Source: Zoroaster sp. YZ-2022 (taxonomy: Eukaryota > Echinodermata > Asteroidea > Forcipulatida > Zoroasteridae). Taken from it: a DNA stretch of 64,000 nucleotides. This document shows, piece by piece, positions 31,867-44,402 of this stretch (the first letter of the stretch is position 1; each line of letters opens with the position of its first letter). The DNA lies in contig CM055816.1 in assembly GCA_029582265.1 (NCBI GenBank), forward strand, positions 33,801,049 to 33,865,048. Reading direction: 5' to 3'. The position numbers were made by a program, and so were the translations under genes. The notes under the pieces are model-generated. The model saw nothing but the letters and a program-made list of their open reading frames with translations, did no database searches and was not told the DNA's origin.

Positions 31867-31980
31867 TGCATTTATTGCAGCAGACGATACCGATAACGAT
31901 ACTGATACCAATGATTATGAGAACGACACCTATAACAATTAAGATAATTCCTGCGATTTCCGGGCCAGAGATCGGCGTCG
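31867..31980 (-). CDS. Transmembrane exon, unit B of type I membrane protein
   Basis: Acceptor TATGTTACAG and a strong donor GTAAGT bound a 114-nt exon, phase 1 to phase 1. It encodes a short linker (TPISGPE), a hydrophobic helix of about 28 residues (IAGIILIVIGVVLIIIGI onward) and a Cys-rich stop-transfer CCNKC. This is a classic single-pass membrane anchor. The preceding exon should end in phase 1; stalk exons of that phase occur at 51.7 and 53.3 kb, though they may belong to a neighbouring paralogue. Protein identity is not known. Confidence 0.6.
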
Positions 31981-32544
31981 CTGTAACATAATAAAAACAA
32001 AAATGAAGTTAAAAACAAGACATTCATTTCAGACGATATTATTTGACATAGTCTTTTCTTTAAAAAAAAAATAAGTTTTTAATTTCGTTAATGGGTTGAT
32101 GGTGTGTGTTTATACATGTTTATGGCGTAAACAGAGGACTTACAGGCCTAACAAAAGGGAACAATAGGTCCTTGGTTGGCGGTTGTTTGCAAATGTCCTC
32201 TGTTGAAAAACTGGAGATGCCTAAACAACGAAGGGAACAAAAGAGGGGAACAATAGCAGGTCCTCAGTTTACACCATAAACAAATCATAAATAAACAAAT
32301 CCTGTATGATGCACTATTAATACCCATTCAGTGTAAGTATTATTTTAAAATTACCATGACCATTACACGTTTGGGACCTATGTTTTACATTTTTGGAAAA
32401 CCACTTGTATGAAGGGGGTGTATACCATTGATAATAACCCAAAAAAGAAACAGAACGAATTATTCATATTAAAGCTTATTACAAGTATTAAGATTGTGAT
32501 GGTAACAAACATTACGGTAAGTTATTTCGTCCGACATGTAATTA
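31867..32544. repeat. Segmental tandem duplication, unit B
   Basis: Contiguous copy of unit A without the SINE. The order is TM exon, AAATGAAGTTAAAAACAAGA, GGAACAATAGGTCCTTGGTT, CTTGTATGAAGGGGGTGTAT and CCGACATGTAATTATTG. Confidence 0.85.
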
Positions 32545-33146
32545 TTGAGAGAACGTAAACGTATGTAGGCAAATTGGTTGAAATGGTTCATCCACGGACG
32601 ATCCATTTCCACGTCAGAATGAATAAAATACATGGGACAACAAATGCACTTACCAAATTATGTATACGAAAAACATCATACTTACCAGAAAATAATTTTT
32701 CTTTAAAAAGGGTCATTTCATCCTCTTAAAAATGTATGTGTATGCCCTAAAATTCAGGTAATTGTAAATTAGTCTTGTTTTCACGAAAATAGCCTAAATC
32801 AGACATTATTTTGAGTTAATAACAATGTTTTGCTCAGGTACATTTATATTCATGAATCCACAACAAAAATTCAAACAAATTCCTCATTGAGGATTTTCTT
32901 TTTTTAATGGCCTGAATTCGGTGCAAAATATGTTACAAATGCCCAACTACCAATCAGTGTCTCACCCAATTTAGAGTGGCATATAAACCCATACAGACCC
33001 ATCATAATATTGGCTGAATTCCACAATTGGTCATACAAACAACATGGCAAGCTGTGTGATCCAAAACACATCTACACAGAAAAGTGACAGTTATTGCCCT
33101 GTTTACATTATATAAATGATATTTGACAACCATTTTGTTTTAAATA
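32545..33146. other. Non-coding, no feature recognised
   Basis: AT-rich unique sequence; nothing supported. Confidence 0.4.
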
Positions 33147-33347
33147 TAGGTTTCCCGGCCAATTTCAACAAAAAATCATTCAATTTCATCAACACGCTTT
33201 CAAATTCACGCGATTTTGATAATTGAAATTGAATGACTCTTTTTAACTGTTGAATGCTGATGTAGCTGAGCATTTATTTTCAAACGAAATTGAATGAGCC
33301 GGGTATCAAATTGAACGATTTTTTCCGAAATTGGCCAGGAAAACCTA
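33147..33347. mobile_element. TA-flanked MITE, 200 bp
   Basis: TAGGTTTCCCGGCCAATTTC opens and GAAATTGGCCAGGAAAACCT-A closes. Internal arms CATTCAATTTC and GAAATTGAATGA are also inverted. The flank is TA, compatible with Tc1/mariner-type mobilisation. Confidence 0.75.
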
Positions 33348-33359
33348 TATTATTTTCAG

Positions 33360-34060
33360 CCAAATTTATACAGACCAACTCATTACAAATGGAAATCCAA
33401 TTGGACTGAATTGAAATTAGTTGGTTTTAAGTAATTTGAATTGGATTTAGTTTGAAAGTTCCTTTTTCCAATTGGAAATCTCATTTTCCAATTCATTTTC
33501 AAATGGAATAACACACTTCAAATTAATTGGTTAGTTTAATTTGCTAGTTGGGGTCAATTTGGAACTATTATGCAAATTAGAAGACGGAGTTATGTGAAAA
33601 TGAGTGTTTTATGTATTTTGTATGTGATTTTTGGATTTGTTTTTGATGAAACTGCATAACTGTAAATTGGTGAAACTTTAAAATAAAGAAAGCGTAATGT
33701 GTATTGGAAATGCAGACATCATGAACACATGGGACGTCCAATTGTTCACATTCAGATGAATTAACACCAAGGTTCAGAAAAACACTCAATTTGAAAATAA
33801 GTCCAATTGGAACAACTAGGCTTATGTCCAGTGTGAAACCAAATGAAAGGTTCCAATTTGAATAATTCGAAAAAGTACAATTGGACAAAACAATTGTTAC
33901 ACAGCTGTTTCAATAAAAATGTTTCATCTGAATATGTCCGATTGGGATGAATTTTTATAAAGGCAAATTTAAAACAAAAAAACAATAAAAAACAAGTTCA
34001 ATTGGAAACAAATATGTCCAAAATGGACAAAAGTCCAATTGGTTATTTCTAATTTTAAAA
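33360..34060. repeat. CCAATTGG-rich region
   Basis: The palindromic core CAATTG, usually as TCCAATTGGA or a one-base variant, recurs about sixteen times in 700 bp in both orientations. There is no fixed period. It lies directly beside the MITE at 33147. Confidence 0.6.
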
Positions 34061-34427
34061 ATCATGTAAATGCTCAACCAAACTAAACCCTTATATACTA
34101 GTCTAATTAATTTACTTGTCAAGTACTTCCGTCAAACAACATGTCAAATAACTTAGGAAATAATCAGACATATTATACTGAACTCATTTTTGTACCCCAA
34201 AAAACAATTTCAGTAAAATAAGTCAACAGAGATGAAGTGTCACTGAATGGGATTGCACCAACATACTAGTCATTTAATTTACCGATACCACAATTGGCAT
34301 CCTTAATTTGTTGTTATTATCTACTACATTCGTAATGCTATTATATCACTGTAATATTGTTTTGGGTTGTAACACTGTCAATATTTTATTTCAGTTACAT
34401 GTATAACATTGATAAACACATTTGTGT

Positions 34428-34755
34428 TTAATAATAACAATATTTCATTCTTATATAGCGCATTTCACATAGTGTCCCCAATGCGTTTTACATTATTTCC
34501 CCTGGTCACTGGGCCAATATCATTCTTTCTCAGCTCCCTGGGTTACAGCCCATTATGTGCAACCTTTTGGCGCTACAGGGCCAATCAAACACTGTAGCCA
34601 TATCTACCCTGACAGGTACCCATTTAGATTCCTGGGTGAAGATAAGCAATTACGGTAACGTCACAGTCGCGGGGAGGATTCGAACCCACATTCTGACGAC
34701 ACAGCCATCAGAACACAAGTCCAATGCACTTAACCACTCGATCATGGCCGTGCAC
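34428..34755 (-). mobile_element. tRNA-derived SINE, copy 2, with intact A and B boxes
   Basis: On the minus strand TGATCGAGTGGTTAAGTGCA (A box) lies near 34746-34727 and GGGTTCGAATCC (B box) at 34687-34676, spaced as in tRNA-Leu/Ser-like promoters. The body shares TTATATAGCGCATTTCAC and ACAGGTACCCATTTAGATTC-type strings with copies 1 and 3. Confidence 0.8.
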
Positions 34756-34848
34756 CGGTGGCCATTTCTAATTAAAAACACTAAAATGTTGGGGTCCCTG
34801 TCAATTCTTCTGGAATAAATCTTAATCAAAACAAGGAGTTGCTATACG

Positions 34849-34877
34849 CAAACAAACAAACAAACAAACAAACAAAC
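34849..34877 (+). repeat. AAAC microsatellite
   Basis: Seven tandem copies of CAAA/AAAC. No function inferred. Confidence 0.9.
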
Positions 34878-35009
34878 ACACCCTGTCAAATATGCAAGCT
34901 TGTGGAGACATCTATTGTTCTTTCCTTTGTCCCTGCACTTAACAATTTCTCATAGGATTTGTACACAAATTTTCTTGTGGACCACGGCGTCCTTCAGAAT
35001 TACCATGTG

Positions 35010-35540
35010 GAGACCAATTGTTCTTGCCTTTCCCTTTTGTTATAGGACTCCACAAGGCAGCCAATTGTTCTTGCCTTTCCCTTTTGTTACAGGACTCCCC
35101 AAGGTAGCCAATTGTTCTTCCCTTTTCCTTTTGTTATAGGACTCCACAAGGTAGCCAATTGTTCTTGCCTATCCCTTTTGTTATAGAACACCACAAGGTA
35201 GCCAATTGTTCTTGCCTATCCCTTTTGTTATAGGACTCCACAAGGTAGCCAATTGTTCTTGCCTATCCCTTTTGTTATAGAACACCACAAGGTAGCCAAT
35301 TGTTCTTGCCTATCCCTTTTGTAATAGGACTCCACAAGTTAGCCAATTGTTCTTGCCATTCCCTTTTGTTATAGGACTCCATAAGGTGGCCAATTGTTCT
35401 TGCCTATCCCTTTTGTTATAGGACTCCACAATGTAGCCAATTGTTCTTGCCTTTCCTTTTTGTTATAGGACTCCGCAAGGTAGCCAATTGTTCTTAGCTA
35501 TCCCTTTTGTTGTAGGACTCCACTAGGTAGCCAATTGTTG
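35010..35540 (+). repeat. 47-bp minisatellite, about 11 units
   Basis: The unit contains GCCAATTGTTCTTGCCTATC, CCTTTTGTTATAGGACTCCA and CAAGGTA. Units differ by a few substitutions. The array ends in TTGATTGATTGATTGATTGA at 35537. No protein is inferred. Confidence 0.95.
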
Positions 35541-35559
35541 ATTGATTGATTGATTGAAT

Positions 35560-37340
35560 TTATTCGGATAAAAAGATGATAAAACACGTTTGTTTACGCG
35601 GGACAACTGAGCATCTTCCATTGTGCAATAGTTAATGGACTTTTTAGGTGATGTCCATCAACTAAATTTCGGGCATTTTTAAAATCTGAAATGTGTTTTT
35701 CCTTGAAGAAAGGAATACGAATAACTTAAAATGAAACCATTAAAAAACATTCGTCAAAAGCGTAGTTTTGCAGTAATTAGGTGCCGTAATTAGGCCCCCA
35801 TTAAACATTTCTGTAAAACATTCTTCTGAGGAACAATTTGTTAAAGAACACTTCTTCAAATTTAAAACAAAATATTGGAAATAGCCAAATTAAACAAGTG
35901 GGAGATGCATTCGTGTACATGGACGTTATCCATAAAGTGCATGTTACAAAGAGTAAACCTGGGTACAGTTTGAATTGGCAGTCTCCCTTCAGCAGCGGTT
36001 TGACCTCCCTTGACCACAAATAATGAGAAACATGATCATAATGTGATGTAATAACCCTATGGTGAATCCCGTCAATTACGGGTAAGTAAATATATTCAGT
36101 ACAATGTTCAGTCTATAACTGGAACTAATTTCCTAGATATATCGTTTAGCAAATTGTTGGTTTCCAGCCAAACTTTCATATAAATGTAAACTGTGTTAAT
36201 TGACAAGTAATTGTTAAGATTGATTATCAAAACAAATTATAATAACAAATAATAATTGTAAGTTTCCATCAAGTTCCTTAAAACATTACATTTAAAAACC
36301 GCTCAAACTTTCTTACACACAGCTTTAAAATGGCGCGACCACTACAGGTCAAACAGCCTTTAACTTTTCGTGAATACATTATGCAGATCGCTGTAGGGAA
36401 CAGTTATATTGGATGGAAATCGACAAAAATAATGTACTTGGAGTATGGGTGCACACACTTCATCGTTAGAACCGTTTTCTTCAAGATGGTGAAACAACCG
36501 GATTAGCAACAAACATTTTCAGCCATTTATTCTAGGAAGGGAGATCTCTTGGTATATTGTTATTCATTAAATTGCATCAGTTTAAACATTTCTCATAGTA
36601 AGTTTTTTACGACTTGTTTGTTCTAAGAACGCCCGTAGCTGGTTGGCTAAAAAATAGCAATACAAAAATTGAATGGACTACATAAAGTGATAGACTAAAT
36701 GCATGTAGGCTACTCGTCAAACGGCTTTTTTCATTTAATAGTACAATTTCAAGAATATATATGAACAAAATAAAATATCAACTATGGTATGAGTAAACAC
36801 AAATACACAAAATATATACACAGATACACAAAATATATACACAGATACACAAAATAACCAATAGATGGACGGCGATAGTTTTTTTTTCTGCAGTCCAGCA
36901 TTACCATTCTACACGTACCAATTGGCACATGCCCACGCATTTGTATTCTTAAAAATGGACTAATCATCTTCCCTTTAAAAAAATCCTCCACATTCGTGAA
37001 TTACTATAATACAGTGAAGGCTTTGTCAATGCTTTAATTTTGTAATTTAAAATATAATTAATTTATTTTTGTTCAAATATGAGCTGTCGTGGATTCGAAC
37101 TTGGTACGCATCATACTTGAGAGAGGGTCCTATAACCACCATGCTGCCAAACCATACACGCAAAAAAGGCCTTACTATGATGAAAACATTGGAATAAAAT
37201 AAGAACCTTTTAAAACAGCTTATATACTACTTAAAACACCTGATTTTTAACATCAAATAGGTTTGAAATGTTCCATGAACCGGGATTTTCATTTGCAACC
37301 CCTCTCACTTTCAGTAGTCATGTCATAAAATGTGTAATCA
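35560..37340. other. Non-coding, no gene recognised
   Basis: Only short random frames. ATACACAAAATATATACACAG is tripled at 36798-36855. Near 36970 TTAAAAAAATCCTCCACATTC faintly resembles the arm of the 6.4-kb MITE. Confidence 0.4.
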
Positions 37341-37348
37341 TTACATGC

Positions 37349-38874
37349 ATCCTTTATCATCTGTTTCATTGTGCAGTTGTTTCTCATCAATTCTGTGAAA
37401 CATTGTGTTTATCTGAAATAAATGATCTTGCTTTAACTGAAATTATTCAGGTGTTCTCTAAATTGTTTTGAGTAGTATTTATACAGGGCGACTCAAAAAA
37501 AAGGTAATCCACAAATAATGGGTTAATATGACCAGTTTATGAGATTTATGATTATAAACATGATTGCATCATGAGGTAGGAGCTATTAGCTTTCCATTGA
37601 TACCATCCTTGCATTCATGCGATCACACATCACTGAGCACCATTGTCTTGAAAATGGAACATCAAATTCCAAAATGTGCAGGTTGGTGAATAATGGGCCC
37701 AATGGGCAAACATCCAGAGAATTGGGCTCATATCAAACAGAGACAAGATACGTAGGTTACAGGACACACATTTAAATGATTGAAAGAAAACATATCTTAT
37801 TCATGATAATGATTTTATTTGATAAGATCATTAACCCTTTAGGCACCAACACCTTCCACATGTCCACCTCCTCTCTCCACACAAAGTCCACAGCGACGAT
37901 GCATGTCTTGCACAGCTCTTCTCACCATAGCTGGGTCATTGCGCAGAATGTTGACTTCGTGGGTGATACGATCCTGTAACTCATCAATATCTCGAGGACA
38001 TGTGGAAGGTGTTGGTGCCTAAAGGGTTAATGATCTTATCAAATAAAATCATTATCATGAATAAGATATGTTTTCTTTCAATTATTTAAATGTGTGTCCT
38101 GTAACCTACGTATCTTGTCTCTGTTTGGATATGAGCCCAATTCCTCTGGATGTTTGCCCATTGGGCCCATTATTCACCAACCTGCACATTTTGGAATTTG
38201 ATGTTCCATTTTCAAGACAATGGTGCTCAGTGATGTGTGATCGCATGAATGCAAGGATGGTATCAATGGAAAGCTAATAGCTCCTACCTCATGATGCAAT
38301 CATGTTTATAATCATAAATCTCATAACCTGGTCATATTAACCCATTATTTGTGGATTACCTTTTTTTTGAGTCGCCCTGTATATAAAATAATGGTAATTC
38401 TGGATCTCAGATTTGTCAATAAACACCCCACAATCATTGGGGTTACAATGCTGACGCAATTTCGAAAGAAACCCGTGATAATTTTCCACGCTTACCCAGT
38501 TCGGCCATCTATCTGTTATTTATGGCTGCGGTCTGAGTAATTTATACAATTTAAAAAAAGCAAACATTGAAGCTTATGTTACTTAATTTCAAACTCACAT
38601 CAAATACGCGAAATGTACTAAATACTTATAGAAAGAAAGCCTGTAATATGAATTATAAATTGTAGCTCGTGCCATTTTCTCTGCGCACACTAAGACAGCA
38701 GCCTTGGTCAAAGCTATGCATTCCAATGCTTACAAGGACAGGCAGTTTGTAAAGCACCAATGGGCTGACCCCCCAGTATATATCCAGTAGAATAAATAAA
38801 TCAATGGACTTATTTCAGTAATTATTACAGCTACATACCCCGTCACTTGAGGGGCATTCATCAAGAACACATTT
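37349..38874. repeat. Tandem duplication, unit 1 (carries the mariner insertion)
   Basis: About 630 bp without the insert; matches 38881-39510 closely. It starts ATCCTTTATCATCTGTTTCA and ends CATCAAGAACACATTT. Confidence 0.9.
37484..38379. mobile_element. Mariner/IS630-type element with 380-bp inverted repeats
   Basis: CAGGGCGACTCAAAAAAAAG opens the element and its complement closes it, flanked by TA. Arms 37484-37865 and 37996-38379 are near-identical inverted copies. The 130-bp centre (37866-37995, minus strand) encodes DIDELQDRITHEVNILRND and VRRAVQDMHRRCGLC, the C-terminal signature of IS630/Tc1-like transposases. The homologous site in the tandem copy at 39018 is empty and reads TTTATATATAAAAT, which fixes the borders. 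Confidence 0.9.
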
Positions 38875-38880
38875 ATCATG

Positions 38881-39510
38881 ATCCTTTATCATCTGTTTCA
38901 TTATATGCAGTTGTTTCTCATCAATTCTGTGAAACATTGTGTTTATCTGAAATAAATGATCTTGCTTTAACTGAAATTATTCAGGTGTTCTCTAAATTGT
39001 TTTGAGTAGTATTTATATATAAAATAATGGTAATTCTGGATCTCAGATTTGTCAATAAACACCCCACAATCATTGGGGTTACAATGCTGACGCAATTTCG
39101 AAAGAAACCCGTGATAATTTTCCACGCTTACCCAGTTCGGCCATCTATCTGTTATTTATGGCTGCGGTCTGAGTAATTTATACAATTAAAAAAAAGCAAA
39201 CATTGAAGCTTATGTTACTTAATTTCAAACTCACATCAAATACGCGAAATGTACTAAATACTTATAGAAAGAAAACCTGCAATATGAATTATAAATTGTA
39301 GCTCGTGGCATTTTCTCTGCGCACACTAAGACAGCAGCCTTGGTCATAGCTATGCATTCCAATGCTTACAAGGACAGGCAGTTTATAAAGCACCAATGGG
39401 CTGACCCCCCAGTATATATCCAGTAGAATAAATAAATCAATGGACTTATTTCAGTAATTATTACAGCTACATACCCTGTCACTTGAGGTGCATTCATCAA
39501 GAACACATTT
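38881..39510. repeat. Tandem duplication, unit 2 (empty site)
   Basis: Copy of 37349-38874 lacking the mariner element. It lies head to tail with unit 1 and is about 97% alike by eye. Confidence 0.9.
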
Positions 39511-41373
39511 GCAGACGTATTGCACTCATGAACATGAACAGCGAAAAATACTGGGCATACACTACCTTGAAAATTTGGGGCACCAAAAACTCCCTGTGCA
39601 CACCAGACCCTGACCAATTACACAGGTACCATAAACCCCCTGAGCTGCGGACCCAGCTCCCCGTGGTTTCAGAAACTTTTTGAGTTAAAACACGGCAAAA
39701 TCCTGCAATTCTCGTGAGCAAGGCCTGCACGCACACTGGTTTCATCGACAGAAGCCCTGTCGTTTAAATACTGTCTGTATCAGTGCTCTTGTCCTACTCG
39801 CCGGTCTTGCAACCAGGAGTACGGTCCGTGCTCGAACACAACCCGGTCCATTTGGCCAATAAGTTATGCGATCGAGTTCTATTTGAATAATGTCTGGTGC
39901 TTCCATTTAAAATGGCTGGAGATAAATAAGAGCATACTAATCGGAACGTCAAGTTGTAATCACCAGTTCTTTTCAGAACTTCTAACTGCTCAAATGAGAA
40001 TTATCACATCGTGTCATGCACCACAAACAGTGTTAACTTACTCTTTTCACCACGCAAAGCCACAAAAATGACTCTCGCAAACGGCATCAAGCATAGTTTT
40101 CTTCAACCTCGTCCCCATGGGCTACCATGCTGCTGCGTATTGAGGGCATATCACCCTCGGAAGGAGGTTAGGCATTCCCACGATTCTGCGTTTTTTGTGT
40201 AAATCATGAAATCGCTCTAAATCATGAAGCCTTTAAGTTCATTATGATGAACCATTTGTGTCAAAACTACGACCTAATTAAATGCCAAGGACGGAACCAA
40301 TAGTTCTTTACTTCTAAATAAATCTCGCTTAGAGCCATACAGGCAATTTATACAGAACAAGAACAAAATCACTTTGAAACATTTCTGTACAGCTGCATGC
40401 GCATCAATTAAAAACTTAAAACAAGATATTTTAAAGGAAGGATTTTCAAAGACAAGTTCTTCATACGGTTTGAAAGAAAATTTAAATGTACTATAATTGT
40501 TACGTTTTAAAATGTATTTAAATATGGTTTAAAGTCAACGTACACTTGTTGATACTTTTCCAAAATTGCTACCTGGCAAGCAGTAAGTGCTGAATATAAA
40601 AGATCAACGAAAATGCAAGGTGCATTTTGAAGATAAGGGCATGTTTCAAAAAGTGCACTGATGGATTTTATAGGATTCAGGAATGTTCCTAGCCAGAATA
40701 CCTAGGGGGTTAGGGTTATCAACTAATTTAAATTTAAATTTAACAACTTTCTTTTGAATTCACAAGCTCTCACACCATCCTGCAGAAGCTAAGTGGAGAT
40801 GGTACCAAATCCTGAAAAATAAGACGGAAAAAAACACATTTACATGTAGGTTGGATGCAGAACAGACAAAGGATCCTTTCTGTGTGGATGTACTGCATAA
40901 TTATAATGCTCGATATGTGGCAGGGGTAGAAATGGGCAATGTGTACCCCAGCATATTACATCAGCACTTTTTGAAATGCTTTTCTGTTGCATTTTACCTG
41001 TACAAAATGTTTTGTTAACCCAAAACTGAATTTACCTGGTAAATTGATTTATATCTTAAAAAGGGGTATGGGTTTTTCCCTTTTCTTTTTTTGGGGGCAC
41101 TATCAGGATTTTTCATGGGGGGCACTGGAAATTTGTGTGTGTGGGGGATGGGGGGGGGGGCACGTGCGTACAACCCAGGGTGCATCCCCATATTGGCAAA
41201 ATCCTGGATCCGACACTACCTACATGTCCCCCGTCCCCCCCCCCCCCCCATAATTCTGAGTAGCGACCGAAGCGCGCATATTTATTCAAATTAACATGCA
41301 ACCATCCCCATCCTAAGTATCAAAACAGTATTCAAGAAATAACTTACCCTAACTCTGTCATATTTATCCAGTC
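39511..41373. other. Non-coding; one dispersed repeat copy
   Basis: At 39960-40070 a diverged copy of the 25.5-kb palindrome family (CAGTTCTTTTCAGAACTT, CATCGTGTCATGCACCAC, CTCTTTTCACCACGCAAAGC). At 41070-41260 a G-run and C-run pair (TTTGGGGGCACTATCAGGAT; CCCCCCCCCCATAATT) looks like a degraded transposon. No gene is supported. Confidence 0.5.
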
Positions 41374-41455
41374 CCATTTCCGCCACTTTTGCCATTTGTG
41401 TCACCTTTGTTATTTTTGTTATTTTTGTTCTCGTTTTCAACTTCTTCTGGCGTAA
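41374..41455 (-). CDS. Cytoplasmic-tail terminal exon of membrane-protein gene C
   Basis: Acceptor CTTGTTTTACAG, then a phase-1 frame TPEEVENENKNNKNNKGD and GKSGGNGTG to TAA at 41374-41376: a hydrophilic Asn/Lys/Glu-rich tail. It joins in frame to the TM exon 43023-43151, which ends in phase 1 with GTGAGT. A second frame across the same segment is open to a GTAAGT near 41345 and could be an alternative splice form. Confidence 0.45.
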
Positions 41456-42204
41456 CTGTAAAACAAGAAAAGTCAATGAATTTACAATAGATGATTAAAC
41501 AGGTCAGGAGCATCCTATCATCCTACTTAACAGTGACACCTAATCATCCCGCGAATAGTTTGTGGCTTTCCCTCCTACCTGCAAATCAAAAATGACAACA
41601 ATCGGATTGCACAGTACCATGTAATAATAATAAAGATTTGTAGCGCGCACATATCCACCCGATATAGTGGCGTAGTAAAGTAGGGTTACCAGGCCTGGCT
41701 TATGTTTCTAAAAAGAGATCCGAATTCTGACCTGGGGAGGGACACAGGCCTCGAGATAATGTCTCCCCTACCCAATAGTTACGCCACTGCACAGTTGGCA
41801 TTTTATAATATGAACTCATTTTTCACTTATTGGTTCATCTACGTGCGCTGCGTATGTATGCGCAGTACATGAACAAATGATTAACCATTTTGCCTGTGAA
41901 TGAGGGCGCTCTTCAGTTTGTGATATTAATACATAAGGTCCATTGTTATGTTTTACAAAACCAATAAATTTGTTTATTGAACATGTGGTGGGATGAGAGA
42001 GCAAGAGCCAGGCCGTAGCAAGAGGGGGGGGGGGGGGGAATAATACATCAATGTGTTGTTTGCTACCACCCCCAAAAGAAAATGCCTTCGCTATGCCCCT
42101 GAGCAAGAGGTGTGTGGTGTTGAGGGTATAAGTCTTTGTCACACTGCGGCCATATTGCCTGATAACCTTGCACGCAATAACGATTATAGTGTTGATTTCG
42201 TTAA
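41456..42204. other. Intron-like; fragments of degraded repeats
   Basis: AATAATAATAA at 41625 and TAGTGGCGTAGTAAAG facing TTACGCCACTGC (41667-41791) suggest a small MITE. G12 run at 42027. No coding sequence. Confidence 0.4.
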
Positions 42205-42510
42205 CAAAAAAGAATAATAATAATGTATGGACTTATATAGCGCACGTATTCCAACAACTAAGTGGTGCTCAAGGCTCATTATATCATTACCCCCTGCTCA
42301 TAAGGCTCATAAATCATTCCTGAAACCATCTCAGCTCCCTGGGGAGTATACAGCTCAATTGCTGCCATTACATCGCATATAGGGCTAATCAACCAACTCT
42401 GCCCTCACAGGTACCCATTTAACCCCTGGGTGGAGAGAAGCAATTATGGTTAAGTGTCTTGCTCAAGGACACAACTTGAGTCCGGTAAGCTAGACCGCTC
42501 GGCCACGACC
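42205..42510 (-). mobile_element. tRNA-derived SINE, copy 3
   Basis: Same family as 29748-30098: tail AATAATAATAAT, body ACTTATATAGCGCACGTATT, GCTCCCTGGGGAGTATACAG, TTGCTCAAGGACACAACTTG, and head CGGCCACGACC on the plus strand. The B box region is shortened. Confidence 0.75.
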
Positions 42511-42809
42511 AGAGTTGTCGTATGCATCTCCTTCCAGCCTAGGTCTGGTCATGTGGAGTTGTTCAGAAGAACAAGATGGCTACACTTTGATGCGACTATA
42601 CCTGTTCCCCAGAAGAGAGGAAACATTTGTGCATCAGAATGTTTCGTAAGGACAGTGCCACTCACGGGATTGTTGTCAACCATAATGAGAGATACGTTTA
42701 TCGTTACTAAAGCCCTACGTTTACAATGAGGATAACAATCAAACCCAATCGGGAAACCCTTTGGTGACAACGGCACCTTGTGCTGCAGTGGAAACATATG
42801 TTCATAGAG

Positions 42810-42990
42810 GCCTATGGGCAACTCCCCTGCTACCTCTCACCCTTCTGGCCCTCTTCCAAAACCCATGTGTTCATATGGGCAACTCCCCCGCTACCTCTCA
42901 CCCTTCTGGCCCTCTTCCAAAACCCATGTGTTCATATGGGCAACTCCCCCGCTACCTCTCACCCTTCTGGCCCTCTTCCAAAACCCAAAT
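42810..42990 (+). repeat. 62-bp tandem repeat, about 2.9 copies
   Basis: The unit contains ATGGGCAACTCCCCCGCTAC, CTCTCACCCTTCTGGCCCTC and TTCCAAAACCCATGTGTTCA. Nearby open frames are products of the repeat. Confidence 0.9.
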
Positions 42991-43022
42991 CCCTAACACT
43001 CTCCACAAAATATAACACTCAC

Positions 43023-43151
43023 CTGCTGCATGTTTGTGTTTGTGTTTATGCCACCAGCAAACAGCACAAACGCCCGCAACCGTAATTACGAGACACGAAC
43101 ATCCAACACCAACTCCGATACGGGTTGACATTTCCTTTGACGGACCTCTAG
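43023..43151 (-). CDS. Transmembrane exon of membrane-protein gene C
   Basis: Acceptor CTCTCTCAG and donor GTGAGT bound a 129-nt exon, phase 1 to phase 1. It encodes RGPSKEMSTR, then a hydrophobic helix (IGVGVGCSCLVITVAGVCAV) and a basic His/Lys stop-transfer WWHKHKHKHAA. It has the same exon architecture as 31867-31980 but no close sequence identity, so it is probably a different gene of similar design. Identity unknown. Confidence 0.55.
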
Positions 43152-44020
43152 CTGAGAGAGGTTAAAGACAAATAAATTCACATTCAGTTAACAATAATAC
43201 AATTTAGACGGCGTATTTTCTTTTCCAACCAGGAAAAGACTTGCAATAAGCCATACTAAAATATTAATGTATTCATCCTCAAACTTTGACTTTTATCTAA
43301 AATAAAATTAATGAAATATTGAAACTTTCATCTAAGAAAAACTATTATAATAATATAATAACTGTAGTTGGTTGTTTTGTAAGCAAAACAGTGAACTATA
43401 TATTCGTAAGATGCTAACAAAAAGAATTAGAATCTGCATCGATTAAAAAAATATAACTGCTCAAATGAAAAACTTGTTTTAAAATATATATATTCTCAGT
43501 CTATTAAAATATAAATTCCTGATCGGTCAATGCGGAAATAATAAAATATTTTTAATAACAAATAGTTACAGAATATATGTATAAATGTGCAAAAATAATC
43601 AGAAAGCTGACACATTAGGATGAATAGTTGATTGCTACAAAGCAGATGAATGAGAGTGTGAATTTGAAAATGCAAGAAAAAGTTATTAAAAGTGGTGTCA
43701 TAAACAAAAATATGAACATTTATTGCTGAGCAAAATGATGTAGTATTAACCCAGTTAATGATTATGATGAACATTTTTGACCGGAATATATTGTCAATGA
43801 CACCTGTTACAATTAAAACCTTTCCATTACCCCTACCATTTCTGATATTTCACTCAAAGCTTGCACCCCGATATAAATATTACTCTTACAAGGAAGAGTA
43901 ACGTTCAGAGAGAGTGCAACGTTCAGAGAAATTAAGAAACATGTTGGCACAAATATTAAAGACACAAACAAAGGGAATATACTGCCCTATTTTTCGTCAT
44001 CTGGGCAATGGGGTTAGTTT
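43152..44020. other. Intron-like, no feature recognised
   Basis: AT-rich unique sequence; nothing supported. Confidence 0.4.
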
Positions 44021-44023
44021 AAG

Positions 44024-44402
44024 TTAATTCCGGTCCAAATTATAATTAAGCACATTACCCTTTAGCACGTGTTTAAGAGTGAATGGGCAATTCAGGGTTA
44101 ACGTTATAATTAATTGATTAACAGCTGTGTTAATTTTAGGGGAACAACTATTAGTTCAATATTATTTGTATTAATATTTTTAATGCTAACCGAAAATGAG
44201 TAGTGAAATGTTAATTATTAATTCCAGTTCAAATTATAATTAAGCATATTACCCTTTAGCACGTGTTTAAGAGTGAATTAGCAATTCAGGGTTAACATTA
44301 TGTGTTAATTTTAAGAGAAAAACTATTAGTTCAATATTGTTTATATTAATATTTTGAATGCTAACTGTACATGAGTGCCAAGTAGTGAAATGTTAATTAT
44401 TA
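44024..44402 (+). repeat. Two-copy tandem repeat of about 190 bp
   Basis: CCCTTTAGCACGTGTTTAAG, CAATTCAGGGTTAAC and AAGTAGTGAAATGTTAATTA-type strings occur at 44024-44222 and again at 44223-44402. Confidence 0.85.

Noticed and set aside
39780..39870. Possible tRNA-like head on the minus strand (TGTGTTCGAGCACGG)
   Set aside because: No matching A box at the right distance and no cloverleaf can be drawn.
42761..43085. Pro-rich ORFs in two frames
   Set aside because: Products of a 62-bp tandem repeat.
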